This document shows, in pieces, positions 18,785 through 26,431 of a stretch of 52,898 nt of DNA. Position 1 is the stretch's first letter. Each line of letters begins with the position of its first letter. The stretch is from NCBI GenBank assembly GCA_018268835.1, contig JAFDVU010000032.1, positions 1-52,898 on the forward strand. The letters are read 5' to 3'. The DNA comes from Acidobacteriota bacterium. GTDB lineage: Bacteria; Acidobacteriota; Terriglobia; Bryobacterales; Bryobacteraceae. The notes under the pieces are model-generated. The model ran no database searches. It worked only from the letters and a program-made list of their open reading frames with translations, and was not told where the DNA came from. Both the position numbers and the translations under genes were made by a program.

Positions 18785-18827
18785 AGATTGTGCGCCAGAT
18801 TGTGCCCGGCTGCAAGGGTAGATTGTG
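18785..18827. repeat. Three direct repeats of AGATTGTG with near-helical phasing
   Basis: AGATTGTG occurs at 18785-18792, 18797-18804 and 18820-18827. The start-to-start distances are 12 and 23 bp, close to one and two helical turns, so the sites face the same side of the helix. They lie in the divergent region between the TPR-like gene and the RND efflux operon, which suits binding of a response-regulator-type protein. Confidence 0.45.
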
Positions 18828-18887
18828 GTGGAATCCACCGCCCCGGTGCCGGGAAAGCCTACCAGTTCCTTGCCGGAGCGCGGCCAG

Positions 18888-18969
18888 TACCCGGGGCCTG
18901 GGCCGTACGGATCCGGTGAAAACCGGGCCTCCGGTACGGGCGTCGTCGTCGCTTGGCGCCCCCGGGGTA
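18888..18969 (+). ncRNA. Candidate structured RNA upstream of the RND efflux operon
   Basis: Nested complementary segments are visible. The outer stem is TACCCGGGG (18888-18896) with CCCCGGGGTA (18960-18969), one G bulged. The middle stem is CCGTAC (18903-18908) with GTACGG (18934-18939). The inner stem is CCGGT (18913-18917) with ACCGG (18922-18926), closed by a GAAA tetraloop. It ends 87 nt before the efflux pump ATG and could be a cis-regulatory leader. It matches no riboswitch class that I can recall, and GC-rich DNA yields stems by chance, so confidence is modest. The strand is assigned from the downstream gene. Confidence 0.35.
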
Positions 18970-18974
18970 GCCCT

Positions 18975-18990
18975 TTCGAGCTGTATCGAA
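18975..18990. promoter_or_regulatory. Small inverted repeat upstream of the RND operon
   Basis: TTCGA, a 6-bp spacer and TCGAA form a 16-bp palindromic site, 66 bp before the pump start codon. It may be an operator for a local repressor, but no regulator gene is present. The rest of the 331-bp gap (18726-19056) has no gene I can support. Confidence 0.3.
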
Positions 18991-19056
18991 TGATGCCCGG
19001 TTCAGATGCGACAATCAAGCTATGTCTTCGTCAGTTCGGGGTCCGAAGTAGGCGGC

Positions 19057-22000
19057 ATGTGGATTGTCCGGATCGCTCTCGAGCGGCCTTACACCTTTAT
19101 CGTTTTCGCGCTGATGATCCTGATCGTGAGCCCCGTCATCATTCAGCGCACCCCCACCGATGTTTTTCCGAATATCGATATTCCGGTCGTTGCCGCGGCG
19201 TTTAATTACAACGGGCTGAACGCGGAGGAAATGGAGGAGCGCATCACCTCGGTTTACGAGCGCATCCTCACCACCACCGTCGGCGACGTGGAGCACATCG
19301 AATCGCAATCCATCGACGGTCGCGCCATCATCAAGATCTTCTTCCAGCCCACCGCCAACATCCACGCCGCGACGGCGCAGGTGACCGCGGTCTCCCAATC
19401 CGTGTTGAGAACCCTGCCGCCGGGCATTACGCCCCCGTTTCTGCTGGTCTACAACGCATCTAGCGTTCCCATCCTGCAAATCGGGCTTTCGGGAGAGGGC
19501 ATTTCCGAACAGCAGCTTTTCGATTACGGGGTGAACTTCATCCGCACGCGCCTGGTGACCGTGCCGGGCTGCGCCATCCCTTATCCCTACGGCGGCAAGC
19601 AGCGCCAGGTCGTGGTGGACCTCAACCCGCAGGCGATGCAGGCCCGCGGCCTCTCGCCGGCCGACGTGGTCAGCGCCGTCAACGCGCAGAACCTGATCAT
19701 TCCCGCCGGGACTTCGAAGATCGGACAGTTCGAATACGACGTGGACTTGAACGCCAGCCCGAAAAAGGTCGAGGAGTTCAACGATTTTCCCGTCAAGGTG
19801 ATCAACGGCTCGCCCATCTTCTTACGCGATGTCGCCCACGTGCGCGATGGTTTTTCGCCGCAAACCAACATCGTCCGCCAGGATGCCCGCCGCGCCGCGC
19901 TGCTCACTGTGCTTAAGGCCGGCAACGCGTCCACCCTCTCGGTGGTGGAAGGTGTACGCAAACTCCTGCCCGCCGTTGCCGCCACCCTGCCGCCGGCGCT
20001 CAAGATGCAGCCCCTCGCGGACCAGTCCATCTTTGTCCGTGCAGCCATCAGCGGGGTGATCCGCGAAGCCGTGATGGCGGCCTGCCTCACCGGCATCATG
20101 ATCCTGATTTTCCTGGGAAGCTGGCGCAGCACCCTGATCATCGCGGTCTCCATCCCGCTTTCGATTCTCACCTCCGTGATGGTGCTCAGCTTCCTGCACG
20201 AGACCATCAACATCATGACGCTGGGCGGTCTCGCGCTGGCCGTCGGTATCCTGGTGGACGACGCCACGGTCACCATCGAGAACATCGAGCGCTTCATGGA
20301 GGAGGGGCACGCGCTCAATACGTCCATCCTGGAAGGCGCCGCGCAGATCGCCGTCCCCGCGCTGGTTTCCACCCTCTCGATCTGCATCGTGTTCCTGCCG
20401 ATGTTCTTCCTCAACGGCGTCGCCCGCTACCTGTTCGTGCCCCTGGCCGAGGCGGTGGTTTTCGCCATGCTGGCCTCCTATGTGCTGTCCCGCACGCTGG
20501 TGCCGACCCTGGCCATGTACCTGTTGCGCCTCAAGTCGCACGGGCGAACCTACAACCCCTTCGTGCTGCTGCAGCGGGCTTTCGACCGCGGCTTCGGACG
20601 CGTCCGCGGCGGCTACGTCGGCCTGCTCTCCGGCCTGGTGCGGGCGCGCGCGGTCTTCGTCCCCTTGTTCCTTCTCGCCTGCTGCTCCGCGTTCCTGCTC
20701 TATCCCTGGCTGGGTCAGGACTTTTTCCCCAGTTCCGATACCGGCCAGTTCAAACTCCACCTGCGCGCCAAAACCGGCACCCGCATCGAGGAGACCGCGC
20801 GCATCTGCGATCTGGTCGAGCAAGCCATCCGGCGGCATATTCCGCGCGAGCAGGTCGAAAGCGTCCTCGACGAAATCGGCCTTCCCTATTCGAGCATCAA
20901 CAGCATCTACAGCAACTCCTCGCCGATCGGCCCGGCCGACGCCGACATATTCGTCTCGCTCTCGGCCGGGCACAGGCCCACCGAGGATTACGTCCGCGCC
21001 CTGCGCGCCTCTCTCCCTCGCGAATTCCCCGGGACCGCCTTCTACTTCCTGCCCGACGACATCGTCAGCCAGATTCTGAATTTCGGATTGCCGGCGCCGA
21101 TCGACGTGCAGATCGTGGGCAAGGACGTGTACGCCAACCGCGATCTCGCCGACCGCATCATGAACCAGATGCGCCGCATCCCCGGCATCGCCGACCTGCG
21201 CATCCAGCAGGCGTTCGACGCGCCCAAACTGCACGTCGTCACCGACCGCGTCAAGGCGGCGCAAAGCGGCTACACGCAGGCCGATGTGGCCGGCAGCCTG
21301 CTCATCAGCCTCAGCGGCAGCTTCCAGACCCAGCCGACCTATTGGCTCAACCCGGAAAACGGCGTCAGCTACAACGTCGTGACCCAGACTCCTCAGTACG
21401 CCGCGGCATCGCTCGATGAACTGCGCGGGATTTCGCTGGCACAGAAGCACGCCGGCACGCCGGAGATCCTCAACGACATGACGAGCATCAGCCGCGGCAG
21501 CGGCATGGCTACCGTGGACCACTACAACATTCAACGCGTCGTGGATATCTACGGCGGTGTGGACGGGCGCGATCTGGGAAGCGTCGCCGACGAAGTGGAT
21601 CGGATCGTGAATGCCAATCGCAAAAATCTCCCGCGCGGCTCGGAAATGAACTTGCGCGGCCAGGTGGAGACCATGCGCGATTCCTTCGTCAGCCTCCGCG
21701 GCGGTTTGCTCTTCTCGATCCTCCTGGTTTACCTGCTGATCGTGGTCAACTTCCAGTCGTGGCTGGATCCGTTCATCATCATCTCGGCACTGCCGGCCGC
21801 GCTCGCCGGGATCGTCCTGATACTCTTTATTACCCATACGACCCTGAGCGTTCCGGCGATGATGGGAGCCATCATGTGCATGGGCGTGGCCACGGCCAAC
21901 AGCATCCTGGTGATCGCTTTCGCCAAGGAAATCCTGGAGACCACCGGGGATCCGGTCGGCGCCGCGCTGGCCGCCGGAGAAACCCGCTTCCGCCCCGTGC

Positions 22001-22209
22001 TGATGACCGCGCTGGCCATGATCATCGGGATGGTGCCGATGGCGCTGGGTATGGGCGAAGGCGGCGAGCAGAACGCGCCGCTGGGCCGCGCGGTGATCGG
22101 CGGACTGCTGCTGGCGACCGTCGCCACCCTGATCTTCGTGCCGGCGGTGTTTGCCCTCTTGCACGGCCGCAGACCGCCGCGCGCCGCCGGTTCCGCCAAC
22201 GCCGATTAG
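19057..22209 (+). CDS. RND-family efflux pump, inner-membrane permease
   Basis: A 1050-residue AcrB/MexB-type resistance-nodulation-division permease, driven by the proton gradient. The first membrane helix follows MWIVRIALERPYTFIVFALM, and TPTDVFPNIDIPVV starts the porter domain. The proton-relay aspartates D401 and D402 are present in GILVDDATVTIENIERF, and a second membrane half has LVYLLIVVNFQSW and ANSILVIAFAKEI. The motif set matches the drug/hydrophobe (HAE) branch rather than metal pumps, but the substrate is not readable. The open frame extends 17 codons upstream, but the ATG at 19057 places helix 1 correctly; its Shine-Dalgarno is weak. The adaptor gene follows after 14 bp. Confidence 0.93.
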   Translation: MWIVRIALERPYTFIVFALMILIVSPVIIQRTPTDVFPNIDIPVVAAAFNYNGLNAEEMEERITSVYERILTTTVGDVEHIESQSIDGRAIIKIFFQPTANIHAATAQVTAVSQSVLRTLPPGITPPFLLVYNASSVPILQIGLSGEGISEQQLFDYGVNFIRTRLVTVPGCAIPYPYGGKQRQVVVDLNPQAMQARGLSPADVVSAVNAQNLIIPAGTSKIGQFEYDVDLNASPKKVEEFNDFPVKVINGSPIFLRDVAHVRDGFSPQTNIVRQDARRAALLTVLKAGNASTLSVVEGVRKLLPAVAATLPPALKMQPLADQSIFVRAAISGVIREAVMAACLTGIMILIFLGSWRSTLIIAVSIPLSILTSVMVLSFLHETINIMTLGGLALAVGILVDDATVTIENIERFMEEGHALNTSILEGAAQIAVPALVSTLSICIVFLPMFFLNGVARYLFVPLAEAVVFAMLASYVLSRTLVPTLAMYLLRLKSHGRTYNPFVLLQRAFDRGFGRVRGGYVGLLSGLVRARAVFVPLFLLACCSAFLLYPWLGQDFFPSSDTGQFKLHLRAKTGTRIEETARICDLVEQAIRRHIPREQVESVLDEIGLPYSSINSIYSNSSPIGPADADIFVSLSAGHRPTEDYVRALRASLPREFPGTAFYFLPDDIVSQILNFGLPAPIDVQIVGKDVYANRDLADRIMNQMRRIPGIADLRIQQAFDAPKLHVVTDRVKAAQSGYTQADVAGSLLISLSGSFQTQPTYWLNPENGVSYNVVTQTPQYAAASLDELRGISLAQKHAGTPEILNDMTSISRGSGMATVDHYNIQRVVDIYGGVDGRDLGSVADEVDRIVNANRKNLPRGSEMNLRGQVETMRDSFVSLRGGLLFSILLVYLLIVVNFQSWLDPFIIISALPAALAGIVLILFITHTTLSVPAMMGAIMCMGVATANSILVIAFAKEILETTGDPVGAALAAGETRFRPVLMTALAMIIGMVPMALGMGEGGEQNAPLGRAVIGGLLLATVATLIFVPAVFALLHGRRPPRAAGSANAD

Positions 22210-22223
22210 CCCTGGGAAGACAC

Positions 22224-23444
22224 ATGCAGACGCAAGAATCACAACCGCCGAAAGGGACCCACCGGGATGCCGGGGGCGAAGCCCCGCGCGTGTCCCCCGT
22301 TGCGCGCATCGCGCTCGTGCTGGTCCTGTTGGCCGCCGCCGCCGCCCTCTACTCAGCCATCCATTCCGGGATTCAATCGCGTGTTCACGCCGACGCCGAA
22401 CTCAAGCAGCAGACCCTGGATATGGCCATCCCGACCGTGGCCGGCGTGTACCCCAAGCCGAGTTCCGCCGCCGAAGAACTGGTCCTCCCCGGCAACATGC
22501 AGGCCTTCGTCGCCACCCCCATTTTCGCGCGCGTCGACGGCTATCTGAAGAAGTGGTACTTCGATATCGGAAGCCACGTGAAGGCCGGCCAACTCCTGGC
22601 CGAGATCGAAACCCCGGAAGTCGACCGCCAGCTCGACCAGGCCCGCGCGGACCTGGCCACCTCGCAGGCCAATTACGAACTGGCCCGCACCACCGCCGAG
22701 CGCTACCAGAATCTCTTCAAGACCGAAGCCGTCGCCAAGCAGGATCTGGACAACAAAGTCGGCGACATGGCCGCCAAAAAGGCCATCGTCGATTCGGCCA
22801 CCGCCAACGTCCACCGGCTGGAAGAGACCCAGCGCTTCCAGAAGGTCTACGCTCCCTTCGACGGCGTCATCACGGCGCGCAACATCGATATCGGCGCCCT
22901 TATCAACGCCGGCGCCAACTCCCCCGGGAAGGAGATGTTCGACCTCGCGGCCACAGACCGGTTGCGCGTCTTCATCAATGTGCCTCAAGCTAACTCGCGC
23001 TCCGCCACCGTCGGCAAACCGGCCGAACTGACGCTTGCGGAAATGCCCGGCCGCACCTTCACCGGAAAGATTGCGCGCACCGCCAACGCCATCGATCCCG
23101 CCACCCGCACGCTGCTCACCGAAGTGGACGTGGATAACCCGTCCGGCGTGCTGCTTCCGGGCGCCTTCGCTTCCGTGCACCTGCACCTGGGCTCCCGTCC
23201 CGGCGCCGTCATGCTTCCGGCCAATACTTTGATCTTCCGCGCGGAGGGGTTGCAGGTGGCGGTGGTGCGCGACGGCAAGGCCGTGCTCGTGCCGGTCGAA
23301 ATCGGCCGCGACTTCGGCAACACCGTGGAACTGGCCTCCGGCGTCACCACGGCGGACCTGGTGATCGAGAATCCCTCGGACTCGCTGCTCTCCGGCACGC
23401 CGGTGCGCGTGGCCCAATCCCAGCCCGGAGCGGCGCGGAAGTGA
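22224..23444 (+). CDS. RND periplasmic adaptor (membrane fusion protein)
   Basis: A 406-residue HlyD/AcrA-family adaptor linking pump and outer-membrane channel. It has an N-terminal membrane anchor at about residues 27-48 (ARIALVLVLLAAAAALYSA), then a beta segment (ELVLPGNMQAFVATPIFARVDGYLKKWYFDIG) forming half of the lipoyl domain. A helical hairpin covers residues about 130-200 (DRQLDQARADLATSQANYELA), followed by the second lipoyl half (VYAPFDGVITARNIDIG) and a beta-barrel and membrane-proximal domain (LLPGAFASVHLHL). The final GTG overlaps the next gene's start by 4 nt, so the operon is coupled. Confidence 0.94.
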   Translation: MQTQESQPPKGTHRDAGGEAPRVSPVARIALVLVLLAAAAALYSAIHSGIQSRVHADAELKQQTLDMAIPTVAGVYPKPSSAAEELVLPGNMQAFVATPIFARVDGYLKKWYFDIGSHVKAGQLLAEIETPEVDRQLDQARADLATSQANYELARTTAERYQNLFKTEAVAKQDLDNKVGDMAAKKAIVDSATANVHRLEETQRFQKVYAPFDGVITARNIDIGALINAGANSPGKEMFDLAATDRLRVFINVPQANSRSATVGKPAELTLAEMPGRTFTGKIARTANAIDPATRTLLTEVDVDNPSGVLLPGAFASVHLHLGSRPGAVMLPANTLIFRAEGLQVAVVRDGKAVLVPVEIGRDFGNTVELASGVTTADLVIENPSDSLLSGTPVRVAQSQPGAARK

Positions 23445-24883
23445 AGCGTCCTCTCTGTGCCGCCTGCCTGGCCGCGGCCGCCGCGATGACCGGATGCGCC
23501 GTGGGTCCGCGCTACTCGCGCCCCGTGGCCCTCGCCGCGCCCGCCGATCGCGGCCAGCCGCCCGCCGCGTACAAGGAATCCCAGGGCTGGAAGCAGGCGC
23601 AACCCGCCGCCACGAGCCTCCACGAGGACTGGTGGCGCGTCTTCGGCATCGCCGAGTTGGACGATCTCGAAGCGCAGGTGGACGTCTCCAACCAGACCGT
23701 CAAAGCCGCCGAAGCCCGTTTCCGTCAAGCCCGCACACTGGTGGCGCAGAGCCGCTCCGCGCTCTATCCCACCCTGGGCGCCGGACCTTCCATCACCACC
23801 AACCGCTTCTCCGGCCGCACCGCCACGCACCCCACCCAGATCGGCGAATACTCCAACCTCGCCGCGCCCTTCGATTTCACCTACGAACTCGATGCCTGGG
23901 GCCGGATTCGCCACACCATCGCCGCCGCCCGCGAGGAAGTGCAGGCCGCCTCCGCCGACCTCGATACCATCCGGCTCAGCCTGCACGCGGAGATGGCCAT
24001 CGACTACTTCGAACTGCGCAGCCTGGACGCGCAGAGGCAACTGCTCGACCGTACCCTGGTGGCCTATCAGAAGGCCCTCGACCTCACCCAGAGCCAGTTC
24101 GCCGGCGGACTCGCCTCCGGCGCCGAGGTCGCGCAGGCGCGCACGCAACTGGAAACCACGCGCGCGCAGTACGTCGAAATCGGCGTGGCCCGCGCGCAAT
24201 TCGAGCACGCCATCGCCACGCTCGCCGGCCGCACGCCGGAATCGCTCGCGCTCGCACTCCAACCGCTCGCCGGACCGCCGCCGGTGATCCCCACCGGCAT
24301 GCCCTCGCAACTGCTGGAGCGCCGCCCCGATGTCGCCGCCGCCGAACGGCGCGTCGCCGAAGCCAACGAGCGGATCGGAATCGCCCAGGCCGCCTTCTTC
24401 CCCTCGCTCTTCATCACCGCCACGGGCGGCGTACAGGGCGATTCCATCGTCAACTGGATCACCTGGCCCAGCCGCTTCTGGGCCCTCGGCCCGGCTGCGC
24501 TACAGACGATCTACGACGCCGGACGCCGCCGCGCCGCCGAGCAGGGTGCCATCGCCGCCTATGACCTCACCGTGGCCAATTACCGCGAAGCCGCCATCGA
24601 AGCCTTTCAGCAGGTGGAAGACCAGCTCTCCACGCTGCGCACCCTGGAGCAGGAAGTGGACGCGCAGCGCGCCGCCGTCGCCGCCGCCGAGCGATCCCTC
24701 GATCTCGCCATGCAGCGCTACACCGGCGGGCTCGTGACCTACCTGGAAGTCGTGAGCGCCCAGACCATCGCGCTCACCAACGAGCGCATCGCGGTGGATC
24801 TGCTGCGCCGCCGCATGGATGCCACCGTGCTCCTCATCAAGGCGCTCGGCGGCGGCTGGGATATCAGTAAGCTGCCCGCGTAG
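23441..24883 (+). CDS. Outer-membrane efflux lipoprotein, NodT/OprM family
   Basis: A 480-residue TolC-like outer-membrane factor, the exit duct of the tripartite pump. The signal peptide ends in a lipobox (AAMTGC, Cys19), so the protein is lipidated, as in OprM. Two homologous halves are visible: DWWRVFGIAELDDLEAQ to QAGRTPESLAL, and SQLLERRPDVAAAERRVAEAN to YLEVVSAQTIALTNERIAVD. It starts at GTG within the adaptor stop (GTGA). The same reading frame continues past the TAG stop as the orphan PEP-CTERM tail described next. Confidence 0.94.
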   Translation: MKRPLCAACLAAAAAMTGCAVGPRYSRPVALAAPADRGQPPAAYKESQGWKQAQPAATSLHEDWWRVFGIAELDDLEAQVDVSNQTVKAAEARFRQARTLVAQSRSALYPTLGAGPSITTNRFSGRTATHPTQIGEYSNLAAPFDFTYELDAWGRIRHTIAAAREEVQAASADLDTIRLSLHAEMAIDYFELRSLDAQRQLLDRTLVAYQKALDLTQSQFAGGLASGAEVAQARTQLETTRAQYVEIGVARAQFEHAIATLAGRTPESLALALQPLAGPPPVIPTGMPSQLLERRPDVAAAERRVAEANERIGIAQAAFFPSLFITATGGVQGDSIVNWITWPSRFWALGPAALQTIYDAGRRRAAEQGAIAAYDLTVANYREAAIEAFQQVEDQLSTLRTLEQEVDAQRAAVAAAERSLDLAMQRYTGGLVTYLEVVSAQTIALTNERIAVDLLRRRMDATVLLIKALGGGWDISKLPA

Positions 24884-24946
24884 CCGGCTTGGCCCAGCCG
24901 TCTCGCGCCGCGCCCGCCCCGTAGATCGCCTCCGCGATCGCCGTTT

Positions 24947-25033
24947 CGGACCGGCGCCACGCCGGAACCGGCGACGCTGGCCACCCTCGGCGCGGGGCTC
25001 GCGCTGATTGCCGTCCGGCGGCGCCGGCGGTAG
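24947..25033 (+). pseudogene. Orphan PEP-CTERM sorting tail (gene remnant, no start codon)
   Basis: The frame ending at TAG 25031-25033 reads RTGATPEPATLATLGAG, then a hydrophobic run (LALIAV) and five arginines before the stop. This is the full plan of a PEP-CTERM signal: PEP motif, membrane helix, Arg-rich end, recognised by exosortase. The frame reaches back to the TAG of the outer-membrane factor gene (24881-24883) without any ATG, GTG or TTG, so no independent protein can start there. It looks like the last codons of a lost secreted protein. Read-through of the upstream TAG is a less likely alternative. The rest of 24884-25040 has no other feature I can see. Confidence 0.6.
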
Positions 25034-25040
25034 CGCGCTC

Positions 25041-26399
25041 TCACGGAAGCGGGAAGGGGACGAACCGGTTCGTGCAGGCGTTTACCTTGCTCCTGCCCGC
25101 GCTTCCCGAAACGGTTACGTCCTCTCCCGCGATTGCCAGGTTGAACGCCCCCGGCCCCACCTTGACCTCGGCGTGCTTCGCCGTCACTTTGATGCGCGCG
25201 GCGTCGTCAAACACGACGTCATCGAACTGAATCCCCAGCCGGTGCGCCGCGTCGTACCCTTCCAGCGTCACCTTGCCCGCGCCTTCCACCCGCACGTTGC
25301 GCAGCGTGATCTCGCGAAACTCCGGGATGCGATTTTGGCCCTGGCTCACGTGCGCGCTGTAGCTGGTATCCATCAGTACCGGATTCTCCGTCCGGCGGAT
25401 GCAGACGTCCTCGAACACCACGTCCCGCACCAGGCCGCCGCGCGTGAGGTTGCTCTTGATGCGCAGCCCGTTATCGGCTCCGTCGATCGCAAGGTCGCTC
25501 ACCCGGATGGCGCTCGCGCCGCCGTCGGTCGTGCTCCCGATGCTCATCCCGTGGCCCGAGTAGAAGTGATTGTGCGCGATGGTCATGTGGGTGGTGGGCG
25601 CGCCCGCCGGGGCCTTGATCGCCACCTGGTCGTCTCCTGTGTGGATGTAGCAGCGGGTGATGGTCACGTTAGTCGAATTCCCCGGGTCGATGCCGTCGGT
25701 GTTCCGCGCCCGCTCCGGCGACCAGATGCGCACGCCCCAGGCGGTGAACCCGTTGCCGTTGTTGTAGCCTACATGGAAGTTCGGCGAGTTCATCAGGGCG
25801 ATGCGATACAGCGTGAAGTTGTCGCACCGGTTCAGCACGATCAGCCGCGGATTGTTCTGGCTGCCGCCGGCGCGCGCCCGGTCGGCCAGGTTCCACCACG
25901 TGATGCTCTGCCCCAGGATGGTCTCGCCGCCACGTCCGTCGATGACGCCGTCGCCCATGACTCCCGCGCCCGCCACGCCTTCGCCGTTGATCAGCCCCTT
26001 GCAGCCGTGCCCCGCCTCGGTGATCGTGCCGCAGACGCCGGGCGCCAGGTCGTAGTCCCGTGGATTGCGCGAGGCGAACAGGTACGCGCCGCGATCCACC
26101 ACCAGGGTCACACCGCGGCGCAGTTGCAGAGGCCCCGAAAGGAACGCGTCGGTGCGCGTCGCCGCCCGCTGGAGCACCACCGCCTGCCCCGCCGGACACG
26201 CGTCCAGCGCCGCCTGGATGCGCGCCGTATCCAGCTTGCCCTCATCCTCGGCTGTGATGGATGTGCCCGCCCGCCCAATCTTCGCCTTCAGGATGGTACA
26301 CGTAGGTGGCATGGACGGCTCCACCACTTTTCGCGTGTCCTGCGCCGTGGCGGCCAGCGCGAAAATCGTGAGGGAGACCGCGACCGCGATGGCTTTCAT
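25041..26399 (-). CDS. Secreted GH28 polygalacturonase-type glycoside hydrolase
   Basis: A 452-residue parallel beta-helix hydrolase of family GH28, which cuts alpha-1,4-galacturonan in pectin or a related polymer. The signal peptide is MKAIAVAVSLTIFALAATAQ. All catalytic landmarks are present: N233-T-D235 in NTDGID, D256-D257 in TGDDQVAIK, H283 in SGHGMSIGS, and an RIK motif in NGLRIKS that binds substrate. Many beta-helix coil segments (VTITRCYIH, MTIAHNHFY) fill the chain. It diverges from a second GH28 gene with 32 bp between start codons. The final Arg/Leu/Pro-rich residues are ordinary. Confidence 0.92.
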   Translation of the reverse strand: MKAIAVAVSLTIFALAATAQDTRKVVEPSMPPTCTILKAKIGRAGTSITAEDEGKLDTARIQAALDACPAGQAVVLQRAATRTDAFLSGPLQLRRGVTLVVDRGAYLFASRNPRDYDLAPGVCGTITEAGHGCKGLINGEGVAGAGVMGDGVIDGRGGETILGQSITWWNLADRARAGGSQNNPRLIVLNRCDNFTLYRIALMNSPNFHVGYNNGNGFTAWGVRIWSPERARNTDGIDPGNSTNVTITRCYIHTGDDQVAIKAPAGAPTTHMTIAHNHFYSGHGMSIGSTTDGGASAIRVSDLAIDGADNGLRIKSNLTRGGLVRDVVFEDVCIRRTENPVLMDTSYSAHVSQGQNRIPEFREITLRNVRVEGAGKVTLEGYDAAHRLGIQFDDVVFDDAARIKVTAKHAEVKVGPGAFNLAIAGEDVTVSGSAGRSKVNACTNRFVPFPLP

Positions 26400-26431
26400 C
26401 TCGCCTTACGTGTAACTGGAAGCGGTACATC
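26400..26431. promoter_or_regulatory. 32-bp divergent gap between two GH28 genes
   Basis: This is the whole space between opposed start codons, so promoters must overlap coding sequence. TTACGTGTAA (26406-26415) has TTAC/GTAA inverted arms near the middle and could be a shared operator. GGAAG precedes the plus-strand ATG by about 9 nt, and AAGGCGAG precedes the minus-strand ATG. Confidence 0.3.

Noticed and set aside
18888..18969. Cobalamin riboswitch
   Set aside because: The CCGGTGAAAACCGG hairpin superficially recalls its core, but the GCCACTG box and the GGGAA-type conserved segments are missing.
18722..19018. Possible small genes on either strand in the TPR-RND gap
   Set aside because: Both frames have atypical composition, no ribosome site and no recognisable motif, and they overlap the palindromic elements.
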